Positions 43,401-53,455 of a stretch of 64,000 nt of DNA are shown here, piece after piece. Origin of the DNA: Aurelia coerulea (Eukaryota; Cnidaria; Scyphozoa; Semaeostomeae; Ulmaridae); contig CM076957.1 in NCBI GenBank assembly GCA_039566865.1, positions 5,589,896 to 5,653,895 on the forward strand, in the 5' to 3' direction. A program made the translations under genes and the position numbers. Under the pieces are notes generated by a model. It made no database searches. It worked only from the letters and a program-made list of their open reading frames with translations, and was not told where the DNA came from. Each line of letters begins with the position of its first letter. Within the stretch, counting starts at the first letter, position 1.

Positions 43401-43530
43401 GAACATACATTGAAGTCAAGGAAAATCTTAAAGTGTAAATTCAGCTAGAGTAATTATTTCACATTTTAAATACCTGATCCCTTGCATCTTATTCGTTTTA
43501 GACGTACGAAAGATTTGCGGTATGAAGAGT
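40407..43530 (+). repeat. 164-bp satellite array, 19 complete units
   Basis: The landmark gaagagtatgcattgtcagt (gaagaatatg in the first unit) recurs at 40407, 40571, 40736 and then every 164 bp to 43524. One unit has a single-base insertion (165 bp). Units are nearly identical; variants include aaagg for caagg and a linked pair of changes (cccttgcatc for ctcttgtatc) in three units near 41838, 42000 and 43478. The units contain no open frame. The array lies between the two TSP1 paralogues. Confidence 0.95.
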
Positions 43531-43913
43531 ACAGTAAATCCCCGCATATAAGAACCTACAAAAATAAAAAGCTAGAGGCTGTTTTCCCTAACTTATGCAC
43601 CTTGTAATTAAGAACCTGTTTCAGTTTGATGAAAAATATGTTCTTATTGCAGGCGTAGTAAAGTTGATCATTGATCGTCGTTATTAAGCTGATTTTTGTC
43701 CCAGTTGGCTGTTACAGTTTGAATCTCCTCCCCTGCTGTTTGTAAGCTTAGGTTTAGTTATTAGGTCCATAACAACTCTACCAAAATAAATTACAGGTCT
43801 AAACATCTTTCATGCAGACTCTAAAAGGGCCTATACAAGGCACCCTTCAAATAAGGACCTTTTTCAGCCTGGTTCTCAAAAAAGTAGGTTCTTATATGCG
43901 GGGATTTACTGTA
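43530..43913. mobile_element. cagtaaa..cccgc element with TA flanks, inserted in the satellite
   Basis: The element 43532-43911 has inverted ends cagtaaatccccgcatataa and ttatatgcggggatttactg. TA lies at 43530-43531 and 43912-43913. The satellite unit resumes exactly after it (tgcattgtcagtcaa). The word taagaacct and its inverted form are repeated inside. Other copies: 57875-58295 and 63443-63908. Confidence 0.8.
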
Positions 43914-44110
43914 TGCATTGTCAGTCAAAGGTTGTGTACTGTAACTGAAGATTCGTCGACATTCAGAAAAATCTTTAAGCGTAAATTCAGCTATACAGAA
44001 ATTATTTTGAATTTTATTTTTATTTTTATTTTATGTTAATCTTTTAAAGATGCAAGAAATTTGCACTATGGAGACAATGCCTTGTCGGTGAGTGAGTGAG
44101 TGAGTGAGTA
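43914..44110 (+). repeat. Diverged satellite monomer and (GTGA)n
   Basis: Unit order is preserved at lower identity (tgcattgtcagtcaaaggtt, then aatctttaagcgtaaattca, then tgcaagaaatttgcactatg). A short gtgagtgagtgagtga run follows. Confidence 0.65.
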
Positions 44111-44278
44111 TTTGTATTTAACGTGCCTAGCCTGCGAAAGTCTCGAGATGACTTGTTTCCAGCAGGGGACACGGGTTATACATAACCTTTCACTTTTTTA
44201 GGCACATACACTTGCTATTCTCGCAAGGTATGGGTTTCTGCGCTTGGCGCAGGGGGGGCCCATCAGGGCGACCCCGGC

Positions 44279-45370
44279 AGTGGCGTCGTGGCCGGGGGGG
44301 CCAGGGGGGGCCATGGCCCCCCCCCCTGTGAAAATGTTGTCGGAAAATTCGTCAGTTTTCCATTCTTGTCGGAAAAATCGAAAAAAGTTGAATTAATCCA
44401 TTTTCCTTACATAGCTACTTTATGGCAATCGAACTGTGTACATGAAATATCACTTTTTCGATCGCAAAAACGTAATTTATGATGAAAAAGTAGGTTTTTC
44501 GGCAAAAAACTAGATCCTTCGTTCGTTTTTCTGCACAATTCCCTTTTCAATCGAAAAAAAAGTGTGTCTTTATTGGAAAAATAGACACATTAGGCGCAAA
44601 AAGTTTCGGACGAATGAATTTCAGACAAATGCTTTCGGTCAAAACATTCTTGGACTTTTCCCCCGAAAATTCGGTCGTTTTACATACATTTTGGTGACTA
44701 AAACGATAGATTTACAATTTATTTTGCACGTTTCATACTTAAAAAATGTCATGCATCTATGGTTTGTGCATTAAGTTTTCAATGAGTTGCTCGTCAGAAT
44801 TTGCACAAGTGAATATTGTTGAGGAAGATGGAAATGATTACTAAGATTACTAAGATGGGATTACTTTCAGTTTCTGTAAACGGATGCTTATAGAAATGAA
44901 GATTTATATATAGCTCCACGTTGTTATCTAAAATTAGAAAACGATCTATTTTTCAGTGCTTTTGAGGTCCTTTTTTCGAAATTTCCCATGAAAAACAAAT
45001 AGTAGATTCTTCAAAATAGGGGCGTTTTGCAATGATCTAAACGGCGTGGTCACAGAAAATTTTCCCGGGCAAGCCCTCGGACCCCCAGTTTTCCTCCCTC
45101 CTTGCGCATCTAGCTTCAGCCTCACCTTCAACACCAATCACGTCTCGACAACAACCTCACCTCCAACAAGAATCGCCTCTTAACAGGACTGCTGTGTCCC
45201 TTTGAAGAATTCTTCGCTATTATGGAACTTTTATGTGACAAAAGTTCTGAGACATTTTGCCACTTTTTATACGTTATATTCCTGCTTAATTTTTTGTCGG
45301 AGAAATGTCTCTTTGTCGGAAAATTCTGACCCTCGGCTACCCCCTAAAATCATGCTCCCACGACGCCACT
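44279..45370. mobile_element. hAT-like non-autonomous element
   Basis: Inverted ends agtggcgtcgtgg and ccacgacgccact bound 1.1 kb, with a G run and a C run just inside the left end and tgtcgga words near both ends. The diverged satellite resumes at 45371. A target duplication could not be identified. Confidence 0.6.
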
Positions 45371-45670
45371 TCGGTCAAAGGTAATGTGCTGTTTGAACAT
45401 CTGTCAAAGCTAACGAAAATCTTTAAGTGTAAATTCAACTTTACAGTAATCATTCTCCAATTTACCATAGTTCTGATTTTACACACCTGATGTAAAATGA
45501 AAGATGAAAGATAAGCACTGTGGAGAACAGGCATTGTCAGTCAAGGCTATATGTTTGATCTATAACCAAAATCTTGGTGTACATTTAAAGAATTATAGCC
45601 ACACGTACAACAACAACTGATTTATTGTCAGTCAAGGGTGGTGTTAATGAATATCTGTTGCAGGTGTTGA
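45371..45670 (+). repeat. Diverged satellite monomers (right edge)
   Basis: Two partial units (ggtcaaaggtaatgtgctg with aaaatctttaagtgtaaatt, then gcattgtcagtcaagg and gtcagtcaagggtggtg) show that the array once extended at least this far. Confidence 0.65.
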
Positions 45671-46088
45671 AGGTAATGTTGAAGGTGGTGAATATATATT
45701 CAGATTATGCATGTGTATACATGTTTTTAGTCACCCCCGTCTTTGGATATAAATAATTTAGCAGAGCAGAATAAACCGTAAGGAACTGATTGTCTTTGTT
45801 GTTTTTTGCCATACATGAAGTACCTGTTGTTGGCAGTGAATAGCTTGCAGACTATTCGTAAAACAATGAGGGTGAAGCTGTGGCTTTTGGCTAGACTCAC
45901 TCCAAAAGTCTCTTGTTTCATTCCCTAGACTGATTTCTCGCAACAACAGAAACGATAACAACAACAACAACAACAATCGAGAGTTATGTAATGAGTCTAG
46001 CTTTTGGCACCATGGGCTCCAGAGCGATGATCGCAGAGAGCTGAGCACTTATCGAAGGGCTTCCTCTTTTCTTTCCTTCTGTGTACAG
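45671..46088. other. No gene recognised
   Basis: Includes an (AAC)n run near 45953-45975. Nothing else supported. Confidence 0.4.
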
Positions 46089-46472
46089 TACACTCATTTT
46101 TTTTATAAGAAACCGCTTATAAGAAACGGTAGGCTCAATTTTTCGAAAGCTAAGAAACAACCCTACCTGAATTGGAAAAAGCTAAGAAACTTCTGCAATT
46201 TTCAGTTTTAATTTTCTTATCACATTCAAAAATATTTTGACATTGTGCAGTTAAAGCAACTATTTGGACATTATTTTGAGTGCGAATCATGTTATTTACT
46301 CGTTTTGAGATTTTACTAAGTAATTTGGGAGCTCTTTAGACAAGACAAAATCAACTCTAAACTTCCGGCAATAAGAAACACGTAAGAAACTTGTGGTAGC
46401 AAAATGGCCCAAAAATTTAAGAAACTGCCTACCAACCCCGGACCTTAGTTTCTTATAAAAAAAATGAGTGTA
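46089..46472. mobile_element. ttataagaaac-family element
   Basis: The inverted ends tacactcattttttttataa and ttataaaaaaaatgagtgta are near perfect. The interior is the reverse complement of 27540-27887. Confidence 0.7.
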
Positions 46473-46489
46473 GTGTAAACATGAGCGAG

Positions 46490-47215
46490 ATTTTTCACAC
46501 GTCAAGAGACCATGGATAACTCTTGAAATAAGAAAACTTATGAAGGAAAGAGATAGGGCCAAGAAGGATGCGATAAATTTTCCGAGGGGCAAATCACTTC
46601 TCAAAATAGCCTACGTGATTTTTGTGATTTTAAAATCACACGATTTTTTTCTGTGATTTTAGTGATTATTTTGTGATTTTAGTGATTTTTTTGTGATTTT
46701 TCCTTGTGATTTTTCTATGATTTTGTGATTTTTGTGATGTTTGTATGGTGATTTTGTGATTTTTGTGATTTTTGTATGTGATTTTTTTGTGATTTTAAGG
46801 AAGGTGTACGAAAAAAAAATCAGTGATTTGCCCCTCGAAATTTTCCTGGTCTGTTGCAGGCATATAAGACACATCATAAGAAAGTGACAAAAGCAATACG
46901 AGATGCCTTACAGTCATACTATCTGGGTCCCATAGATGAGAAAAAAGAAAATCGAAATCGTATGTGGAAAGCTGTAAATAAGGTATTATTGAATAGAGAC
47001 ACTCAATCTGCTGAGGTTTCCAGCCTCGAAATTGAAGGTCGAAAACTCACCAAAGAGAAGGATATTGCCGAAGCCCTTAACCAACAGTTTGTTAAAGTAG
47101 GTCCAAAACTAGCCAAAAAACTGGAATCAAAGAATAAAAATGATGACCCTCTTTTCAAAATCAACGCCCAAACTAACAAACTTGAGTTTAAGTTTGATAG
47201 ACAATACTTATATGT
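46490..47215 (+). pseudogene. LINE internal fragment (endonuclease to RT linker), split by an insertion
   Basis: Plus-strand coding is read as RPWITLEIRKLMKERDRAKK up to about 46582. It resumes after the inserted element at 46846 as YKTHHKKVTKAIRDALQSYY, then RMWKAVNKVLLNRDTQSAEV and IAEALNQQFVKVGPKLAK. This is the linker between the apurinic endonuclease and the reverse transcriptase in jockey/CR1-like LINEs. Both the endonuclease core and the polymerase core are missing. The frame is open on both sides of the insertion, so the insertion seems to have hit a coding fragment that was still little decayed. Confidence 0.7.
46575..46845. mobile_element. 255-bp hAT-like element rich in tgattttt, 8-bp target duplication
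   Basis: The element 46583-46837 has inverted ends cgaggggcaaatcact and agtgatttgcccctcg. aaattttc is duplicated at 46575-46582 and 46838-46845. The interior is almost wholly made of tgtgatttt words. Confidence 0.8.
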
Positions 47216-47594
47216 GGTTCGTGCGGTTTTTGTGGTTTTCTACGTTCAAAGTTATAAAGAATCAAGTAACTTTATAAACAGTATCAACTATCTTAAAACG
47301 GCAACAAAGTAACTAAAAAGTAAGGAGTATGTAAGCGCAAAATACTGCTAGAGATGCAAGCCGACAGGTGATCTCAACAATTTGCTTTGTGCACTTGAGA
47401 TTAGACACCAAAGTTGAAAACCGACGGGGGGCTTTCGCGGGGACGTTGAATGCTAACAGACGCTACTGCATATAAAGAAGAATTGTGTGCAGTAACAACA
47501 ATTGCTGCTTTGGCAGGGTGGAGAAAGGAAGCACAAAACGATAGCTGTTGTTGCTACGTCAGTCTACACTGAAGTGTGAAACGAGCATTGCGAA
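47216..47594. other. Upstream region of TSP1 gene 2
   Basis: Nothing recognised; no TATA box or repeat that I can support. Confidence 0.4.
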
Positions 47595-47826
47595 ATGAAT
47601 TTATTGCATTGCTTTTTAATACTGTTGTCATGCATGGCCTTGAATGTTGCGGGAACAAGAAGAAGGGCAGGGGCTCCAACGACAAGACGAAGGGTAGGGG
47701 CTCCAACGACAAGACGAAGGAGGACTGTTGTTATCATTACAGCAAGACGACGCTCATGTACCAGAAAGAACTGCATGGTTTCAAGCTGGAGTGCCTGGAG
47801 TAAATGTGATGTTTCTTGTGGATCGG
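47595..47826 (+). CDS. TSP1 gene 2, exon 1: signal peptide, arginine-rich repeats, first TSP1 half
   Basis: ATG at 47595 opens a signal peptide (MNLLHCFLILLSCMALNVAG). An arginine-rich region follows, built from two copies of a nine-residue unit (RRAGAPTTR, RRVGAPTTR), plus RRRR and ARRR. Then come CTRKNCMVSSWSAWSKC and DVSCGSG. The C-x4-C spacing and the W-x-x-W TSP1 start match exon 1 of TSP1 gene 1 (26395). The donor GTAACT follows one base of a glycine codon (phase 1), as in gene 1. The 27-bp DNA repeat behind the nine-residue unit is an in-frame duplication. The product would be secreted, with possible proprotein-convertase cleavage after the arginine clusters. Confidence 0.8.
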
Positions 47827-47863
47827 GTAACTAATAAGCTTTCTTATTTGCATATGAGTCCAA

Positions 47864-48893
47864 GGGGGGGGGGGGGGTACTTAGGGCGTATTCTTTTGGG
47901 CATCTTCTGAAAACGGTAGAGTTGGTAGAAGCTAAAATCCCATTCTTTTGGTGCCATTCTGCCGTAAACGACGATAGACTTCGCAGACTTTTTTATGAAA
48001 GCCAATTCTTTTGGTCATTCCGTTTTCGGTAGATTTCCGAGAGACTTTTGACGCTTTTGGGCTCTACTGAAAACGGTAGACTTCCGATGCCTCGTAAACC
48101 CCCGGGGGGGGGGGGGGTACTTAGTATATTTGTCCGACGGGGATGTGCCGTTTTTAAGGGTATCGTTTTCACCAATTTTTTCTAGCACAGGGTATCAAAA
48201 TGAGGAAATCTTTCTAGAGCAGGTTGTCAAAACATGTCAAAGGGGAATATTCTGCTAGATCGGGTCGTTTTTCGGTCAAATTCCATGTTTTTGAGTATAC
48301 TTTTCTCCAATTTTTACTAGAACAGGTTATCATTTTGAGCGAAAAATTCTGGAGCAGGGTAAAACAAAATTTTTTCGTGGGCACACCCCCGTACAAATTA
48401 AAGTCAAGTATACAAGAAGTGTTTTGAATGCTTTTCTTTCGGGATTTGCAAAACAAAAGTACTAGCCTCACTACATAAGGACCCTCTAGTTACGCTCATC
48501 TAATTGAGTTGAACTGTTGTTGTTGTTGTCGTTGCACTGAGTCTCTCTGTTGACCGAAACGCCATCGGTCAACAAGTCAAAGAGCACAGGGAAACGAGAG
48601 ACTCCAGGTAATAAGTCTACAAAAGTACTATGTATTGCAATGGCTTCAAGTCACTCAGCCGAACAGAATTCAGAATTCAGAATTCTCATTCTTTTAGGAC
48701 TTTTCTCTGCGAAGTCTCCTAACGCTACCGTTTTCAGAATGTGAATTCTTTTGGGGTTTTTCTCTGCGGAGTCTGCCAATCCTACCGTTTTCAGAATGCG
48801 CATTCTGTTGGTAACTGGCATTTTTCTCTGCGAAATCTACCGTTTTCAGAAGATTTTGCAGACTTTAGATGCCCAAAAGAATACGCCCTTAAG
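47864..48893. mobile_element. G-tract-ended element carrying another G-tract element
   Basis: The left end is 14 G followed by tacttagggcgtattctttt. The right region gcccaaaagaatacgccctt is its inverted match. The words gaaaacggtaga and accgttttcagaa recur on both strands. A second G-tract element starts at 48101 (cccggggg, then tacttag, then gacggggatgtgcc). The outer element begins 37 bp after the donor of exon 1. Confidence 0.6.
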
Positions 48894-49045
48894 GTTATTG
48901 CCTCGCCTCACTCTGCAGTAGAAGGACCTACGCTCATCTCATTGAATTGATGTTGCTGTTGTTGTCGCTCAAGTGAGGGTCTCATTTCCCTAGAGCTGTA
49001 AACCCAGATAAAAATGTCAATCTGCGATAGTCATGCTCCGATCAA
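48894..49045. other. TSP1 gene 2 intron 1, unrecognised
   Basis: No exon or repeat supported. Confidence 0.4.
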
Positions 49046-49398
49046 AACAAGGACAGATTTTGTAACACAATAGCTACCCTGGGTACCAGCCTCTCTAACG
49101 TTAAAAACAGAGAGGCTGGTACCCAGTTTTTAACGTTAGAGAGGCTGGTACCCAGGGTACACAATAGCACAAGTCACTTTTGTTGACACCGCAATTCAAA
49201 GCGATTAGCGATTGTAGACAAAGGAAATTCCCTCAACCAATAATTCAAAAAAAGCAAAGCCGCAAAAGTTTCTCTGAAACCCAGGTAGCTAGCGCGCTCG
49301 TTGTGCATCCATGAAATTGTTTTTTAGAGCAAACATGAACATATATCCAAAGAAGAAGGATATATCTACACATCTACCACGGGCATTTTATTCCTTTG
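49046..49398. mobile_element. Mutator-like foldback element, copy 6 (one arm) with nested hairpin
   Basis: The left arm (aacaaggacagattttgtaa through gggcattttattc) is present; the right arm is absent. The arm is interrupted at 49075-49159 by an 85-bp hairpin element. Confidence 0.7.
49066..49168. mobile_element. 85-bp hairpin element with 9-bp target duplication
   Basis: The perfect 28-bp inverted ends start taccctgggtaccagcctct. cacaatagc is duplicated at 49066-49074 and 49160-49168. A third copy of the agaggctggtacccag segment lies in the loop. The host arm is known from six other copies without this insertion. Confidence 0.85.
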
Positions 49399-50270
49399 TT
49401 ATAACAGACGCCATCAAAATATTGAACTGTTATTACAATAGAAAAACTAACTTGGCACGTGGCGGCAGATTTCAGCCCTGGGTTGAAAACTCCCATGTAA
49501 TCAAGAATATTTTTCACCTCGGATAGGAGGGCTGAGATCCCAGCCCTATCGTGAAAACTCCCATAGCCCTATGGTGAAAACTTCCATGCATTCATGTAAT
49601 CGGGCCCTAATGCAGCTGTGATTGGCTGATGCGGAATCATCTTCCACATGCTCATCATGATTGCAGAATTATGGCGAACAATTATTGACAATTCCGCACC
49701 TTTCTGTCGGATAACTGGTCGAGGCATCACTCCCAACCCACAGCTTTCAACTCAAGTGCATTGAATGTAATGTTTGTATTTGTGATAAGTACTTTAAGGT
49801 CGTTTACCAGCATTAAGCAAATAGTCGAAGTATTGACTGCCACAGTATGAAACCATAGACAAATTTTAGCATCAACCACAATCGACATTCGTTTCCGCCG
49901 TAAATGCCCATTTTTTACGAATAAGACAATGAATATGAATAGTGCTTGCATCGCACAGCATATGCCACTGCCATTGCATAAACCCATACGTAGTTTAAAT
50001 GAACTGATGATAATACACAATAAACTGATTGCAATTAACTCATACAAGAGCGGAGATAAATTTTATGCCCACAAAGCACATGCCACTGGCATAGCAGTAA
50101 ATTGTTTCGATTTCGTCGTTTGCATACAGACTTCGTCAATTGCTATTATGAATTGTCAAATAGTTCCCAAAGGGGAACTGCCCCCGTTGCCCCGATGATA
50201 TGGGGACAGCAAGGGAGCAGCTAGTGCCTTTTCAAATAAAATTCTCTTGCATCCTCCACATCTGAAACCC
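49399..50270. other. TSP1 gene 2 intron 1, no gene recognised
   Basis: A patch at 49460-49600 has repeated cagccct and gtgaaaactcccat words. The rest is unrecognised. Confidence 0.4.
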
Positions 50271-50680
50271 TTTACTCCTCAAGGGTGGGCATGTACTGTA
50301 ATTTTCATGGTCCTATGTATGTCCACGAGAAAAAATTAATCTACCCAGTTTCTGGAGAATTGATTTGAGCTACTGTCCACCAAAGACTGGTTTTGGGGAC
50401 AGACATTTGTAATGGAAACTTGAGAGATACCGTTATTCTCAATGAAATGGGAGAGGATCCTCAATTTCCAGGTTCAGGCATTAAAATAAACCCACTTTTG
50501 GGGACAGAGATCACAAAATATAGATAGTCCATACTTGCAATGTAAAATAAACTACTTTTAAATTCCTATAAAAAATCCTGGTTTTGAGGACAAACATTGT
50601 CGAATTACGGACAAAATAAACCGATTTCTGGGACAAACATAGGACCACTGTCTCCATACCTACATGCCCACCCTTTACTC
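50271..50680. mobile_element. Miniature element with gggtgggcatgta ends
   Basis: gggtgggcatgta (50283) pairs with tacatgcccaccc at the other end. tttactcct flanks both sides (50271-50279 and from about 50673). The interior has repeated ggggaca words. Confidence 0.6.
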
Positions 50681-51577
50681 CTTGAGTGGTATCCAATATC
50701 CAATACTTCTTTTGATCCGATTCCAGGATTGCAAGCCAAAGTCGACGTAGGTTCTTGTTAGGGCATACAACTGAGCGAATGAGAAGGGAAAGACCATTGT
50801 ATCTATGTAGCTTGTCGCATTCAAAGATGCTTGGGATGAAGTCAAAATATTCCATATGAGCTGAAAGCTCTGGGTCAAAATATTCCACACATGCAACTAA
50901 AGTATTAAATTTCAGCAGATTGACATGTCTGTGACAAAGCACCAAGACATTCGTTCGAGCGCTGTCGTTTGTTGGGCTATGACATTGGATTTTAAATGCT
51001 AACAATATTGCATTGAAATCATAACGAACCCTCTTTTTCTTCCCCATAAATTCATTTTCATCTCGATGAAGCTTACGGTATCCCTGCACTGGACATTAAT
51101 GATATGGACACAACAGCCTTGTGTGATCTCCTTTTTATGGCAGTTCACACTTGAATATAATCACGAATAGAATGATCACGGAAGCCGCTATATTATACAT
51201 TAAGACAACTCAACGCTTTTAGTGAATCTCCAACGTGCCTTGCAGCAGCTACCCCTTTTCCTTTTGTTGTATTATATTAACTTTGTAATGGCTAGTTTAT
51301 TGTAAGTATCTCTCATAGTGGGAACACGATGACCTTGGGTCTTTTTCCGCTATGAGGGGCACAGTTATATGTAAATAGTAGTTGTGGTTATTTTTAAGTT
51401 GATATATAAAAAAGCTGACTTGCTAGTCCCTTTCACAACAACTAGTAATGAGTAGAAAGCGTTCGCATTTCGAGGAGTGAAAATCTGTAATGAACTTAAC
51501 CGTGGCGTCAAGAGAGCTCCCTCTTTATATTCCAAAGAATTTGTGATTATGTCTGTAATCAAGTTCCTTTTCAATTA
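50681..51577. other. TSP1 gene 2 intron 1, no gene supported
   Basis: The minus strand is open for 193 codons (51089-50511) but overlaps the miniature element and matches no family I know. A hairpin-like pair (ctcatagtggga, tccgctatgagg) lies near 51310-51357. Confidence 0.35.
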
Positions 51578-51768
51578 GGAAGTAGCATCGGCGTAGGGGG
51601 AGATAAAATTTGGGGGGGGCTGCCCGATAAAAAATCCATTGTTTCAGGAAATTTTGCCCGACTTAAGGCGGATTTCTGCCCGATTATGGCTGATTTTTGC
51701 AAAATTTTCCGACGTTGGGGGGGCTGCAGCCCCCCTGTCCCCCTGTCTCCTACGCCTATGGGAAGTAG
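51578..51768. mobile_element. 175-bp hAT-like element with 8-bp target duplication
   Basis: The element 51586-51760 has ends catcggcgtagggggaga and tctcctacgcctatg. ggaagtag is duplicated at 51578-51585 and 51761-51768. A G run near the left end and C runs near the right end pair as subterminal repeats. Confidence 0.75.
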
Positions 51769-51772
51769 GGAA

Positions 51773-52341
51773 GACCGGGGTCAATTGTAACACTTTTTGG
51801 AAAATCAGCCACATCGTCTAAAGAATGATTAATTGTGCTCTTGAAGGTAAATGATACTGTAGTTGCATCCCTTGGAATAAAATAGACATAAGTTTCCATC
51901 ACATGGATCCAATTTTAGTGACGCTGTGATAGTTTTAAAATCAGTGGTCAAGTGTTACAATTGCCCCAGTAACACGGGGCAATTGCAACAGATGGTTGGA
52001 GCAATTGTTACAAATCTTTAAAATCGTCACAGATGATTATTGCACGACTCTGATTTTTCTTTGAACAAAATGTAGCCCCAATTGGCAGATTATTCATGGC
52101 TTTAAAAAGAAAAAATTAAAAATAAGACGTGGTTTTTACTTCTTTGTAAATTTGGATGCATCAGTTGAAAAAAAATTGAATCGATTGAGAAAAAATCTTC
52201 CTTTTTTACAAAGTTCAACTTTTACTCTTTAATACTGCATGGATGCACATTGGTGGACCAGATAGAAAATGAAGCAAAACCAAACCATCGGCAAGCTTTA
52301 CACCGGGGCAATTGTAACAGCGTGTTACAATTGCCCCTGAC
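51773..52341. mobile_element. Element with ggggcaattgtaaca ends
   Basis: ggggtcaattgtaacac at the left pairs with gtgttacaattgcccc at the right. The same word recurs in both orientations near 51953-51995 and 52305-52340. No target duplication was resolved. Confidence 0.5.
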
Positions 52342-52421
52342 TTGATCAGCTATCGTTATTTTCGATTTTCACGTCTCATAAGTTGTGGTTTAATGTCGTG
52401 ATTGATGATTTCCCCATCCAG

Positions 52422-52751
52422 GTTCAGAATCTCGCGAGAGAAGAGTCACCCGACAACCATCCTGCTCGGGTACAGCATGCCCCACTACTCTACGAGAGAC
52501 ACGTGGTTGTACTATCACTGAAGACAAGAACTGCACACTCGGGTCGTGGATTCCTTGGTCTGATTGTTCAACATCCTGCGGAGAAGGGAAAAGGACCCGA
52601 TTACGGGAAATCGTTAAACAGAAGACATGCAATGGCTTATGTGTGGAACCACTCTTAGAAGAGAAAAACTGCTCCCAGTATGTTCCCACCGACTGCAAAT
52701 TGAGTGCCTGGGCGCCATGGACAGACTGCTCAACAACTTGCAAAGTCCCAG
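52422..52751 (+). CDS. TSP1 gene 2, exon 2: one and two half TSP1 modules
   Basis: After acceptor ccccatccag and the shared glycine (phase 1) it reads SESRERRVTRQPSCSGTACP, then TTLRETRGCTITEDKNC. A complete second module follows, LGSWIPWSDCSTSCGEGKRT to CNGLCVE, and then the start of a third (LSAWAPWTDCSTTCKVPG). The opening R.R.VTRQPSC matches exon 2 of gene 1. Here two modules are fused in one 330-nt exon, whereas gene 1 has separate exons, so an intron was lost in gene 2 or gained in gene 1. The donor GTAAAG is in phase 1. Confidence 0.85.
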
Positions 52752-52766
52752 GTAAAGGGTGTTCAG

Positions 52767-52862
52767 GCATTTTGCTAAATAGTAAGTCATAAATCTTCAA
52801 AATCGGTCCAGTGTATGATTTATCGTGGACTGCCAAAGAATAGTTTATTTTGGCACACCCGG
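52767..52862. mobile_element. Truncated right end of the ccgggtgcgcc element
   Basis: gtcataaatcttcaaaatcg and the tagtttattttggcacacccgg end match 40210-40296. It begins 15 bp after the exon 2 donor. Confidence 0.65.
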
Positions 52863-53307
52863 TATATCATTCTTGGCTACTTTTTCTCGATTGTTCGGAT
52901 GGCGAAATATCGATCTATCTACGACTTTTGGCATTTTTTCGCCTGCAGACTGCCCAAAAAGATCATTTTGGTTGTTTATCACTTCTTTGAAATGATACTT
53001 GCTAAAACAGGTTTTTGTTTGGTAGCAAGTTTTTGTCGAACCATAAAAAGCCTCATTCATGCACCTATCGAATTCCTCAAATACAATAGGCTAATTATAG
53101 ATTACACAGACCCCTTCTGCGCGGGACTTTATCTTCTTTTAATTCTCCCAAAGGATATCTCAATGTAAAGGATTTGCTGGAAAAATATAATCAAAACTCC
53201 CTTTCCTAAAGCACTGTTTTTGAGAAACTTCCTTAGGAAAACCCTGGTGTTTTAAAGACTCTCGTAGCGGCCTTATTTTTGATGGTACAAAATCATTTTT
53301 ATAACAG
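52863..53307 (+). other. TSP1 gene 2, remainder of intron 2
   Basis: No exon recognised; short open frames look fortuitous. Confidence 0.4.
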
Positions 53308-53454
53308 GAACCCAGCACCACAGCCGCACTGTTGTGAAACAAGCTCAGTGCAATGGCACATGCCTGTACGCTTTGAACGAGTCAAGATCATGTGCAGGAC
53401 ACCTTGGACAATGGTCTCAATGGTCCAGTTGTTTGGCGGGCTGTGACCGCACAG
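53308..53454 (+). CDS. TSP1 gene 2, exon 3
   Basis: After acceptor ttataacag and the shared glycine it reads TQHHSRTVVKQAQCNGTCLY, then ALNESRSCAGHLG and QWSQWSSCLAGCDRTG. It is a module second half plus the start of the next, phase 1 at both ends (147 nt). The basic strand is weaker than in the paralogue and the C-x-x-S/T-C site is changed to C-L-A-G-C. The donor GTAAAG at 53455 lies directly at the end of an inserted transposon, whose target TA supplies donor positions +2 and +3. Confidence 0.85.
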
Positions 53455-53455
53455 G

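Noticed and set aside
40407..43530. CRISPR-like array
   Set aside because: The 164-bp units abut directly with no unique spacers; it is a satellite in an animal genome.
50511..51089. 192-residue minus-strand protein
   Set aside because: Its C-terminal third overlaps the miniature element at 50280-50672, and no motif is recognisable.
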